Assembly: GCA_019309245.1 (NCBI GenBank)
Contig: JAFDGP010000018.1
Location: 1-18,351 of the forward strand
Source: Deltaproteobacteria bacterium
GTDB taxonomy: Bacteria; Desulfobacterota; Desulfobacteria; Desulfobacterales; C00003060
Reading direction: 5' to 3'
Length of the DNA: 18,351 nt
Within the stretch, counting starts at the first letter, position 1; every line of letters begins with the position of its first letter. A program made the translations under genes and the position numbers. Positions 1-6,657 of this stretch are shown here, one piece after another. Under the pieces are notes generated by a model. It ran no database searches. It had not been told where the DNA came from and was given only the letters and a program-made list of their open reading frames with translations.

Positions 1-1
1 G

Positions 2-1000
2 GGCGCCGAGCTGGTGCGGATTTTGTGGGGACACCCCAATGTGGATGTCACGATGGTGACCTCGCGCCAGCATGCAGGGGTGCCGTTTTCGGATATCTAC
101 GGCTCAATGGCGGGCATAATCGATTTGAAGTGTGCTGCCTACCATGAATCGACAGTGGCCGAGTCCGCCGACGTTGTATTTACCGCACTGCCCCACAGGG
201 CGTCCATGGACGTGGCCCCCGGGTTGATTGCACGGGGCACCAGAGTCATTGATTTGAGTGCGGACTTCAGATTCAAAAGTGCGGCCACCTATGAGGCTTG
301 GTATGAACCCCATCTCGCCCCGGACTTGCTTTCATCGGCTGTTTACGGATTGCCCGAGGTCTTTGCGGATGATATTCGTCACGCAACGCTTGTCGGCAAC
401 CCCGGTTGTTATCCGACCAGCGTACTTTTGCCGCTGTTGCCTTTGATCCGGGAACCCTTTGTGGACCTGCAATGGATCAACGCAGATTCTAAATCGGGTA
501 CAAGTGGGGCGGGACGGGCCGTGAGCCTCGCAACCCATTTTTGTGAGGTCAACGAAGGGTTCAAGGCGTATGCCGTGGATGATCATCGCCACAACCCGGA
601 AATGGATGAGGTCTTAAGTGCATATTGTGGCAAACCGATTCACGTGACATTTGTCCCGCACCTGGTGCCCATGACCAGGGGGATGTTGACAACGCTGACC
701 ATTGGGCTTAGGGAGCCTGTGAGCCCGGAACACGTAGTAGCCCGCCTCGAAACCTTTTACTCCAGTCGGCCCTTTGTACGAATTTGTGCCCTGGGAAAGT
801 TTCCAAATACCATGGATGTCAAGGGAACTAACTATTGCGACATCGGGGTTCGGGTTTGCCGAGACGGTAAGCGGCTCATTTTGGTTTCCGTGATCGACAA
901 CCTGGTCAAAGGGGCTTCTGGACAGGCTGTTCAAAACATGAATATCATGTTCGGACTTCAGGAAACAGCGGGACTAGACTTGGTGCCCTATCCCCTGTAG
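2..1000 (+). CDS. argC: N-acetyl-gamma-glutamyl-phosphate reductase, 5'-truncated by window edge
   Basis: ArgC reduces N-acetyl-glutamyl-5-phosphate to the semialdehyde with NADPH, the third step of arginine biosynthesis in the cytoplasm. The frame is open to the first full codon at position 2 and reads GAELVRILWGHPNVDVT, the usual stretch just after the N-terminal nucleotide-binding glycine motif, so about ten residues and the true start lie upstream. A GTG at position 14 is internal, not the start. The catalytic cysteine is in VGNPGCYPTS (Cys codon 407-409). It is followed by the conserved SKSGTSGAGR segment, the HRHNPEM segment and the C-terminal KGASGQAVQN motif. Length and ending match the family (about 340 residues in full). 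The 260-bp gap to truA shows no gene I can support. The call is secure; only the 5' end is missing. Confidence 0.96.
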   Translation, partial: GAELVRILWGHPNVDVTMVTSRQHAGVPFSDIYGSMAGIIDLKCAAYHESTVAESADVVFTALPHRASMDVAPGLIARGTRVIDLSADFRFKSAATYEAWYEPHLAPDLLSSAVYGLPEVFADDIRHATLVGNPGCYPTSVLLPLLPLIREPFVDLQWINADSKSGTSGAGRAVSLATHFCEVNEGFKAYAVDDHRHNPEMDEVLSAYCGKPIHVTFVPHLVPMTRGMLTTLTIGLREPVSPEHVVARLETFYSSRPFVRICALGKFPNTMDVKGTNYCDIGVRVCRDGKRLILVSVIDNLVKGASGQAVQNMNIMFGLQETAGLDLVPYPL

Positions 1001-1260
1001 CGGTCTGGGCCCGTGCACAATCCACCGGCGATCGTATGCCAGCACAGACGGAAAGCACGCCGGAAACGGTGTAACCTTTTCAATTCTCACCGGAAGGGGC
1101 GGTGAGTTGTGCGCGCACTCAAAGCCAAAATCCTTTATGTAATCAGCGACGACCAGTAGGATTTTGGTGTCGAGACTCCTTTTAGGGGCCTTCCTCATGC
1201 CACCAATTCTACTGGTGGTGGCTGATTCGGCTGTCTTGCCGGGGGGATGCTTGAGGAATA

Positions 1261-2010
1261 ATGCGGCAAAACTTCAAACTGATCCTTGAATATGATGGGG
1301 CATGCTATCACGGGTGGCAGCGTCAGAAGGACGTTGCCACGATTCAGGGGACCCTTGAGGCCGCACTGAACGTCATGACAGGACAACCTGTTACGGTCAT
1401 CGGTTCCGGGCGCACGGATGCGGGGGTGCATGCCTCAAATCAGGTGGCCAACTTTGTGGTGGATTCCCGGCTCACCGCACAGGTCTTCCGAAAAGGGTTA
1501 AACAGCCTTTTGCCGGATGACATCGTGATCAAGGCATGCTCAGAGGTCGCAAGGAGTTTTCATGCCAGATATGACGCCTCCAGCAAGATCTATGAATACG
1601 TGATTTTGAATCAACGCTTGCCCCGGGCAATTTTTCGGCAGTATGCCTGGCACGTCCGCAACCGACTTGATCTGGCGGCGATGAGACAGGCCGTCTCGGC
1701 CCTGAAGGGGACGCATGATTTTTCCGCATTTCAGGCCAGTGGCAGTCCCCGGTCCACTGCGGTGCGTACGGTGCTTGACGTGAGTCTTGTGCAAGCCCGG
1801 CGGGGCGCTGATTATCTCGTGTTTCGCATCGAGGCGGACGGTTTTCTGCGGTGCATGGTGCGAAATATTGTCGGGACCCTGGTAGACGTCGGCAGGGGAA
1901 AGATCTCCCCGGAGACATTTTCCGACATCCTGAAATCGAAGAACCGGAACAACGCCGGAGTTACGGCGCCACCCCACGGGTTGTTTTTAAAAGCGGTTAG
2001 GTACCGGTAA
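1261..2010 (+). CDS. truA: tRNA pseudouridine(38-40) synthase TruA
   Basis: TruA isomerises uridines 38, 39 and 40 in the anticodon arm of many tRNAs to pseudouridine. The 249-residue product has the family's normal size. It begins with the FKLILEYDGACYHGWQRQ strand typical of TruA. It then carries the catalytic motif GSGRTDAGVHA with the nucleophilic aspartate at residue 53, and the later ADGFLRCMVRNIVGTL segment typical of the C-terminal half. The start is the ATG at 1261, preceded by GAGGA at 1253-1257 at an unusually short distance of three bases. No other start fits the conserved N-terminus. It ends 76 bp from the stop of the convergent CLC gene. No strong terminator hairpin is visible between them. 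Confidence 0.95.
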   Translation: MRQNFKLILEYDGACYHGWQRQKDVATIQGTLEAALNVMTGQPVTVIGSGRTDAGVHASNQVANFVVDSRLTAQVFRKGLNSLLPDDIVIKACSEVARSFHARYDASSKIYEYVILNQRLPRAIFRQYAWHVRNRLDLAAMRQAVSALKGTHDFSAFQASGSPRSTAVRTVLDVSLVQARRGADYLVFRIEADGFLRCMVRNIVGTLVDVGRGKISPETFSDILKSKNRNNAGVTAPPHGLFLKAVRYR

Positions 2011-2086
2011 TGGACAGGGGGTCGGCATGGTTGTGGTCTTGACATTAAGGATGACTTGCCGAGACGACTTGGTGACGAACCCTGGG

Positions 2087-4357
2087 TCACGTCTGCCGGC
2101 TGATGTTTCTCAAGACGGTGCGGTCTTCATAGGTTGAGATGATGTCCCTGCGGCTGATGACGCCGACGAGCTTTTGCAGGTCGGCCTTGTCCACAACAGG
2201 CAGGATCGAGAAATCCCCTTGAGAGATCCTTCCGAGTGCCACAAACAGACTGTCATCTTCGGTGACTGTAACCAGGTTGGACGTCGCGATATCCTGGGCG
2301 ACAAGTTTTCTGTCAGATCCGACGGCCTTTTCACAGTCGGATAGTGAAATGATGCCTGTCAAACGGCCGGTGGGGTCCACCACTGCAAAGCTGCTGAACT
2401 TACTTTTATATACCAGATTCTTTACCTGTTCAAGGGGCATTGTCGAAGGAATGACTTGGACCTGGGTGCGCATGGCCAAGCGGACCGGTATGTCTTTGAG
2501 GCGGGTGACCTCTCGATCCTGGTCGATATGGGTCCGTTGGCCTCCCGACTTGATTTCTTCCACTCTTTGATTGTAATACTCGATGACCTCCCGGCGGTCC
2601 AGCATACCGATGAGCCTCCGGCGATCTTCGTCCTTGACCACTGGAATCCGTTGAATATTGCGTACCGTGAATTTTTTCATGACCTCGTTCAGGTCCTCGG
2701 ACGGTGTTGTAACGATCATGGCGGGATTGGCGATATCTATCATCACAACAAGGTTGCCCAGATCACGCTCAAACAGGATTCCCCGCACGTCGTTGATGGA
2801 GAATATACCGGTCAAAAGACCCTGGTCATCCACGACGGGGAAATACTGTTGATCTGTTTCGGAAAACAAGTCCCTGAATTCATTCAGAGTCATGTTTTCG
2901 GGGATGACCTTGACTTTTCGCACCTTTGGCATCAGCTCCTTCACCCTGATGGTGCCCAGCACGTCTACGAAGAAATCTCCCCGATGCGCGTTTGAATCGA
3001 TCCGTGTTGGGACCTGCTTTTCATAGATCGTCCACCTTTGGGAGAGCAAAAATGCCAGAGAGCAGACCAGCAAACTGGGTAAAAGAAGATGATACGAGTT
3101 GGTCATCTCGCTGACAAAGATGATTGTGGAAATCGGGGCATTGGACACGGCTGCAAAAAAACCGGCCATCCCCACAACAACGAATGCTCCCGGCTCCGTC
3201 ACGACACCGGGCATAATACTATGAAACATCCTGCCGACAGCGCCGCCGAAGGCCCCCCCGATGACCACCGAAGGACCGAAAACGCCGCCGCTTCCCCCTG
3301 AACCGATGGAAAACGAGGTGGTCAGAATTTTCCCGAAGGCCAGGCCCAGAAGGAACAAGGTGGGCAGCTCATTGTTCAGGGCCATCTGGGCGGAGCCGTA
3401 GCTGAACGCGAGTGTCTCTTTCATAAACAGGCAGCCTACCGCTCCCGTCATCAGCCCCCCAATGGCGGGTTTGAAGTGGTTTGGGATTTTCAGTTTATGA
3501 AAGAGGTCCCGAACACCGTAAAAGGATTTGATATACACGACACCGCCCGCAACCAAAACGAACGTAAGTACCACGTACGGCCCCAGTTCCAGTGGGTTCT
3601 GAAAAGCAAAATCCGGAGACTGAAACAGCGATCCCCAACCGAAGACAAGACAAAACAGGCAGTATGCCACGACCGAAGAAATGCCTGCCGGGATGATGAC
3701 CTCGAATTCAAATTCGGGCTGTTGATACAAGACCTCGGCAGCGAACAGGGCCCCGGCGAGGGGGGCTCGAAAGATTGCCCCGATGCCGGCACCGACCCCT
3801 GCGGCCAACATAATGCGCCGTTCTCGATCTGAAAGGCCCATCTTTGCCGCGAGAAACGATCCGAATCCGGCACCGATCTGCGCAATCGGGCCTTCACGGC
3901 CGCCCGATCCGCCTGTGGTGATGGTAATGGCAGAAGCGATTGTCTTGATAAAAGGGATCCGGCCTCTAACAAAGCCGCCCTTATTATGGTAGGAATCAAT
4001 CGCGGCGTCCGTACCGTGCCCCTCCGCTTCGGGGGCAAAGGTGTAAACCAGCCATCCGCTCACAAGTCCACCCAGAGCGGGCAGGAAAAAAAGCATCCAT
4101 GGGTTTAAGGGCTTTGTGGCGGCTGAAAAAAGGTGGGACTCTCCTGCCGGTGCATGGTGCCGGTAACCGGCAATTTGTTCGAGAAAGACAAACAGTCCGG
4201 CCTGACACAGGTACTGAAATACAATTGCACCAAGGCCGGAGATGAGCCCAATAAGGATATAGTAAAAAATCCACTTGCCCGCGGTAGCGATTCGAAGGGT
4301 TTCGTCCTTTGGTTTTGGTGTGCTGGAGGTTGTCTTCTTCCTGAAAGGAATTGCCAT
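2087..4357 (-). CDS. CLC-family chloride channel/transporter with four CBS domains
   Basis: Inner-membrane anion channel or proton-coupled antiporter of the CLC family. With the ATG start at 4357 it has 756 residues. A hydrophobic domain (about 28-440) is followed by two CBS (Bateman) pairs, with CBS units near 472-530, 538-599, 621-679 and 685-745. The core shows GSGGREGPIAQ with the gating glutamate Glu155, the GSGGSGGVFGPS pore motif (352-363), and a tyrosine (Tyr445) in the last helix. The usual GSGIP selectivity motif is replaced by GHGTD (113-117). The position matching the internal proton glutamate of E. coli ClC (second Glu of FIIEEM) is valine in FAAEVL. That valine is also found in animal CLC channels. 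A TTG nine bases upstream (4366) is an alternative start; neither has a clear ribosome-binding site. The CBS region suggests nucleotide regulation. Anion and mechanism cannot be settled from sequence. Confidence 0.93.
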   Translation of the reverse strand: MAIPFRKKTTSSTPKPKDETLRIATAGKWIFYYILIGLISGLGAIVFQYLCQAGLFVFLEQIAGYRHHAPAGESHLFSAATKPLNPWMLFFLPALGGLVSGWLVYTFAPEAEGHGTDAAIDSYHNKGGFVRGRIPFIKTIASAITITTGGSGGREGPIAQIGAGFGSFLAAKMGLSDRERRIMLAAGVGAGIGAIFRAPLAGALFAAEVLYQQPEFEFEVIIPAGISSVVAYCLFCLVFGWGSLFQSPDFAFQNPLELGPYVVLTFVLVAGGVVYIKSFYGVRDLFHKLKIPNHFKPAIGGLMTGAVGCLFMKETLAFSYGSAQMALNNELPTLFLLGLAFGKILTTSFSIGSGGSGGVFGPSVVIGGAFGGAVGRMFHSIMPGVVTEPGAFVVVGMAGFFAAVSNAPISTIIFVSEMTNSYHLLLPSLLVCSLAFLLSQRWTIYEKQVPTRIDSNAHRGDFFVDVLGTIRVKELMPKVRKVKVIPENMTLNEFRDLFSETDQQYFPVVDDQGLLTGIFSINDVRGILFERDLGNLVVMIDIANPAMIVTTPSEDLNEVMKKFTVRNIQRIPVVKDEDRRRLIGMLDRREVIEYYNQRVEEIKSGGQRTHIDQDREVTRLKDIPVRLAMRTQVQVIPSTMPLEQVKNLVYKSKFSSFAVVDPTGRLTGIISLSDCEKAVGSDRKLVAQDIATSNLVTVTEDDSLFVALGRISQGDFSILPVVDKADLQKLVGVISRRDIISTYEDRTVLRNISRQT

Positions 4358-4495
4358 TGCGTTCAATGTCTGGTACGCATTGCAGGATCAATTATGCCCT
4401 TGATGTTCTCAGTTTTCCGCGCTAACCTATGACGCGTCGGTTGAATGTCTTGTTAGCAGTTATAGTTACGCTCTGGCGCAGGGTCAAGGAAAAAC

Positions 4496-4556
4496 CCGCC
4501 AGCTCTGGATCTCTGTTACTGGCGGTCGGAGCTGCGTTTTCCGGGCAGCTGTTTTT
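4496..4556 (+). promoter_or_regulatory. Attenuator-like leader with competing hairpins
   Basis: Three inverted repeats overlap. CCGCCAG at 4496-4502 pairs with CTGGCGG at 4519-4525. CAGCTC at 4500-4505 can pair with GAGCTG at 4529-4534. AGCTGC at 4530-4535 pairs with GCAGCT at 4545-4550 around a 9-base loop and is followed by GTTTTT (4551-4556), which looks like a short intrinsic terminator. The second and third pairings exclude each other, the layout of an antiterminator/terminator switch ahead of the aminotransferase. The terminator stem is only 6 bp, so the regulatory reading is inference. Confidence 0.35.
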
Positions 4557-4581
4557 GGGCCATCGTCTCAAGGAAAAGCGT

Positions 4582-4587
4582 AGGAGG
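4582..4587 (+). promoter_or_regulatory. Strong ribosome-binding site of aminotransferase
   Basis: AGGAGG lies eight bases before the ATG at 4596. It is a full consensus Shine-Dalgarno sequence and fixes the start of the aminotransferase. Confidence 0.85.
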
Positions 4588-4595
4588 ATATTATA

Positions 4596-5789
4596 ATGTT
4601 ATCAGAACGGGTGCGTGCGATCAAACCGTCTCCGACGCTGGCCATGAATGCCAAGGCTGTTGCCATGCGGCGGGCGGGTGTAGACGTCATCAGTTTTGGT
4701 GTGGGAGAGCCCGATTTTGAAACGCCGCAGCACATTCGCCAAGAAGCGGTGCGGGCGATGGAAGAGGGATTCACCCGATATACTGCGGTGGGGGGTATCC
4801 CCGAGCTCAAAGATGCGATTATAGAGAAGTTTAAGACAGATAATGGCCTGGAATTTGACCGTGACTCTGTCATGGTTTCCTGTGGGGGCAAACACGTGTT
4901 GTATAATCTGGCTCAGGCCATCCTGGATCCTGGGGACGAGGTCATCATCCCGGCCCCGTATTGGGTGTCGTACCCGCCGATTGCTGTTTTGGCCGGGGCT
5001 GAACCCGTGATTGTTCCCACGGAGGCCCGAGACGATTTCAAATTGTCTCCGGAGGCCCTTGAACAGGCGATCACGCCGAGGACCAAACTGTTGGTCCTCA
5101 ACAGTCCTTCCAATCCCACCGGGGTGGTCTATACCCAGTCCGAGTTGGAGGCATTGGCAGAGGTGGTGCTTCGGCATGACATTTTTGTGGTGTCTGATGA
5201 AATATACGAGAAACTGATTTTTGACGATCAGGTGTTTTTCAGTATTGCGCAGGTCAGTGATGCGCTCAAGGCCAGGACCTTTGTGGTTAATGGTGTTTCC
5301 AAGACCTACGCCATGACCGGCTGGCGCATCGGTTACGTGGGAGGCCCAAAAGAGGTGATTGCGGCCATGACCAAGATTCAGAGCCAAAGCACTTCAAATC
5401 CGAATTCGGTAGCACAACGGGCGGCCATTGCGGCACTCAATGGACCGCAGGACTCGGTTCTGGAGATGAAGCGCGCATTTGACGAGCGGCGCAGTGTCCT
5501 GGTGGATCGTTTGAACGCCCTGGACGGGGTCGTGTGCAATCGACCGCAGGGGGCTTTTTACGCCTTTGCAGACTTCAGCCATTATTACCGGAAAGAAAAG
5601 GACGGCCATACACTGGACGGCTCAACCGCCCTGTGCGAATATCTTTTGACTCAGGCCCGAGTCGCCCTGGTGCCCGGCATTGCCTTTGGGGCGGACAACT
5701 TTATCCGATTTTCTTACGCAACGAGCCTTGAGACGATCGCACAAGGCCTTGATAGGATTACGGAGGCTCTGGAGGCTTTATCCTCTTAA
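4596..5789 (+). CDS. Pyridoxal-phosphate aspartate aminotransferase, class I (AspB type)
   Basis: Cytoplasmic fold-type I aminotransferase of 397 residues. It probably transfers the amino group between aspartate and 2-oxoglutarate. Members of this 1-beta subgroup may also use prephenate, so substrate range is open. Visible hallmarks are SFGVGEPDFETP near residues 33-44, the PYWVSYP loop near 121-127, NSPSNPTGVV with the cofactor-contacting Asn173, DEIYEKL (201-207), and the Schiff-base lysine Lys236 in NGVSKTYAMTGWRIGY. FIRFSYATS near the C-terminus carries the carboxylate-binding arginine. The ATG at 4596 follows a perfect AGGAGG. The gene stands alone: the CLC gene upstream is divergent, and a 294-bp repeat-rich gap follows. 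A possible attenuator precedes it. The family is certain; the precise amino-acid specificity is not. Confidence 0.92.
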   Translation: MLSERVRAIKPSPTLAMNAKAVAMRRAGVDVISFGVGEPDFETPQHIRQEAVRAMEEGFTRYTAVGGIPELKDAIIEKFKTDNGLEFDRDSVMVSCGGKHVLYNLAQAILDPGDEVIIPAPYWVSYPPIAVLAGAEPVIVPTEARDDFKLSPEALEQAITPRTKLLVLNSPSNPTGVVYTQSELEALAEVVLRHDIFVVSDEIYEKLIFDDQVFFSIAQVSDALKARTFVVNGVSKTYAMTGWRIGYVGGPKEVIAAMTKIQSQSTSNPNSVAQRAAIAALNGPQDSVLEMKRAFDERRSVLVDRLNALDGVVCNRPQGAFYAFADFSHYYRKEKDGHTLDGSTALCEYLLTQARVALVPGIAFGADNFIRFSYATSLETIAQGLDRITEALEALSS

Positions 5790-5814
5790 GAAACGCAATT
5801 CAAATTTTGGGACA

Positions 5815-6060
5815 AAAGACTTTAAAAGATAACCACGAAAACACGAAAGATTGAAAGCACGAAATAAAAGACATGGAGGCTTTCGTCTTTTGCGCCCTTC
5901 GGGCTTGAGAACAGCACGTGATTTGCGGCTTGACGCCTTGAAAACATCACGTGATAAAATTTTTTTGGATCGGGTTTGTCCGCCCGCCCCAGGCCCACGC
6001 CCGGGTCCGCCTGAGGCGGACCCGGGGCGCGAAACCTCAAAGAACCCCGCTCAGAAAAAA
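5815..6060. repeat. Hairpin- and repeat-rich intergenic element
   Basis: The gap between the aminotransferase and the cysteine-rich gene is built from short repeats. Three CACGAAA copies lie at 5834-5840, 5842-5848 and 5858-5864. AAAAGAC (5866-5872) pairs with GTCTTTT (5885-5891). GCCC-TTC-GGGC lies at 5894-5904. Two CACGTGAT copies lie at 5915-5922 and 5948-5955; the second sits within the palindrome ATCACGTGAT. A GC-rich block contains a 13-bp-arm palindrome (6000-6026), and an A-rich tail follows. Base composition switches sharply from AT-rich to very GC-rich near 5970. The minus strand is open for 82 codons (5822-6070), but the peptide is low in complexity (ending SIFRVFVVIF) and I take it as chance. 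It looks like a dispersed non-coding element, perhaps a decayed mobile repeat. No transposase is present. Confidence 0.5.
6000..6026. repeat. Perfect palindrome, 13-bp arms with one-base centre
   Basis: CCCGGGTCCGCCT at 6000-6012 is the exact reverse complement of AGGCGGACCCGGG at 6014-6026, with a single G at the centre. As RNA it would fold into a very stable GC stem on either strand. No T-run follows on the plus strand, so it is not a standard terminator in that direction. It lies about 60 bp beyond the stop of the minus-strand cysteine-rich gene. On that strand a T-rich run occurs only about 30 bases past the stem, so any terminator role is weak. Confidence 0.75.
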
Positions 6061-6083
6061 GGAACGTCATGTGTGGATAAAAT

Positions 6084-6362
6084 CTAGCGGGCGTTTCGCT
6101 TGGAAGCCTTCAGCGGGTTAATCTTGCTCTTTTCGGTCTTGGTGTTATCCTTGACATGCGTTGCCAGGTTGCACCTGCCATTCTTCCACTTGGAAGAGGG
6201 GTCCGGACACGCCGTGCAGTACCACCCCGAGGGGTATTGCGAGGCCCGACCGCATCCCTCACAAGCTTCCACCGCCGGATGGCAACTCCCGCCATTGAAG
6301 GCACATCCTTTTTTGGTCATGAAAACGCATTCCATCCCCGGTTTTACCGTTGTACAGTCCAT
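6084..6362 (-). CDS. Small PxxKW-type cysteine-rich protein
   Basis: A 92-residue protein with nine cysteines (residues 3, 12, 20, 27, 34, 37, 49, 52, 64), including the CxxC pairs CEGC and CTAC. The segment CPDPSSKWKNGRC carries the P-x-x-K-W signature of a small cysteine-rich family that I recall from Desulfobacterota and relatives. Its function is unknown to me. Cysteine spacing suggests a zinc- or iron-binding ribbon-like fold, followed by a basic lysine-rich tail (about 68-92). There is no signal peptide or membrane segment, so it is probably cytoplasmic. The start is the ATG at 6362, eight bases after GGAGG. A GTG at 6371 overlaps the ribosome-binding site and is rejected. A near-consensus promoter and an operator-like palindrome lie upstream. 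It is monocistronic and divergent from pilC. Family call moderate; that it is a real gene is likely. Confidence 0.85.
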   Translation of the reverse strand: MDCTTVKPGMECVFMTKKGCAFNGGSCHPAVEACEGCGRASQYPSGWYCTACPDPSSKWKNGRCNLATHVKDNTKTEKSKINPLKASKRNAR

Positions 6363-6367
6363 TGGAA

Positions 6368-6376
6368 TCACCTCCC
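6368..6376 (-). promoter_or_regulatory. Ribosome-binding site deciding start of cysteine-rich protein
   Basis: Read on the minus strand this is GGGAGGTGA, almost full complementarity to the 16S 3' end, eight bases from the ATG at 6362. It decides for the ATG over the overlapping GTG at 6371. Confidence 0.85.
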
Positions 6377-6435
6377 TTTGTTGAATTTTTGTTTGTTCGC
6401 TTTGATCACCTGGTACGGCGTCAAAATCTTAAAAT

Positions 6436-6463
6436 ATTATCATTGACTTTGACGATTTGTCAA
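6436..6463 (-). promoter_or_regulatory. Sigma70-type promoter of cysteine-rich protein gene
   Basis: On the minus strand TTGACA (6463-6458) is a perfect -35 and GATAAT (6441-6436) matches the -10 at five of six positions, with a 16-base spacer. Transcription would start near 6429 and give a leader of roughly 65 bases before the ATG at 6362. This is the best sigma70-type match I found in the window. Confidence 0.7.
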
Positions 6464-6464
6464 A
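6448..6464. promoter_or_regulatory. Operator-like palindrome over the -35 box
   Basis: TTTGAC at 6448-6453 and GTCAAA at 6459-6464 form a perfect 6-bp inverted repeat around a 5-base centre. It overlaps the -35 box and part of the spacer of the minus-strand promoter. The position suits a dimeric repressor. No regulator gene is adjacent, so identity and ligand are unknown. Confidence 0.45.
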
Positions 6465-6485
6465 CTAAATTCTCTCGCGGGTTTG

Positions 6486-6509
6486 GTTCAACCCGCGGTT
6501 CAACCCGCG
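6486..6509. repeat. Exact 12-bp tandem duplication with competing inverted copy
   Basis: GTTCAACCCGCG occurs twice back to back (6486-6497 and 6498-6509). CGCGGGTT at 6476-6483 is the reverse complement of AACCCGCG in each copy, so either copy can form a stem with it. The block lies between the two divergent promoters. Confidence 0.75.
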
Positions 6510-6641
6510 CTGTTTCCGCCGTCACATGGATCTACCGACCATCCGGATTGCCCGGATGACCATTGTGGCATATCGCCGGACTATCGTGCCCGACACGATG
6601 ATGTTGACGGTTTTTTTGTTTATGCTTTTAAGCGGCGGTTC

Positions 6642-6657
6642 TGGAACACGTCTTGCA
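6642..6657 (+). promoter_or_regulatory. Sigma54 (RpoN) promoter for pilC-pilS
   Basis: TGGAACACGTCTTGCA matches the sigma54 consensus TGGCAC-N5-TTGCA. GG is at 6643-6644 and GC at 6655-6656, separated by exactly ten bases. Transcription would start near 6668, about 87 bases before the pilC start. Type IV pilus genes are classically controlled by sigma54 with the activator PilR, which supports the reading. It is a sequence match only, and the activator site is not identified. Confidence 0.6.

Larger units (their letters stand above)
4358..4595. other. Divergent intergenic region between CLC gene and aminotransferase
   Basis: This stretch separates two divergently transcribed genes and must hold promoters in both directions. 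I see no convincing sigma70 pair for either. On the plus strand, TTGAAT at 4441 and TATAGT at 4461 are only 14 bases apart. On the minus strand, a CATAAT lies at 4391-4396 without a good -35. The part next to the aminotransferase holds overlapping inverted repeats, described separately. A 55-codon open frame (4429-4596) runs through it and ends in TAATG on the aminotransferase start codon. It has no ribosome-binding site and is not called as a gene. Confidence 0.5.

Noticed and set aside
974..1198. 74-codon minus-strand frame in the argC-truA gap, overlapping the argC 3' end
   Set aside because: No recognisable domain, no good ribosome-binding site, and it overlaps a well-supported gene. Treated as chance.
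1200..1218. CCACCA/TGGTGG inverted repeat before truA
   Set aside because: Short 6-bp stem with no T-run after it and no link to the truA ribosome-binding site.
2456..2995. 179-codon plus-strand frame opposite the CBS region of the CLC gene
   Set aside because: Mirror of a strongly supported coding region. The opposite strand has the CBS motifs, while this frame has no recognisable family.
5834..5864. Three CACGAAA copies as a possible CRISPR or iteron array
   Set aside because: Unit is only 7 bp, spacing is 8 then 16 bases, and there are no cas or replication genes nearby.
5822..6070. 82-codon minus-strand frame in the repeat-rich gap
   Set aside because: Composed of the repeat words and palindromes, low-complexity ending, no family resemblance. 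Better explained as a non-coding repeat.
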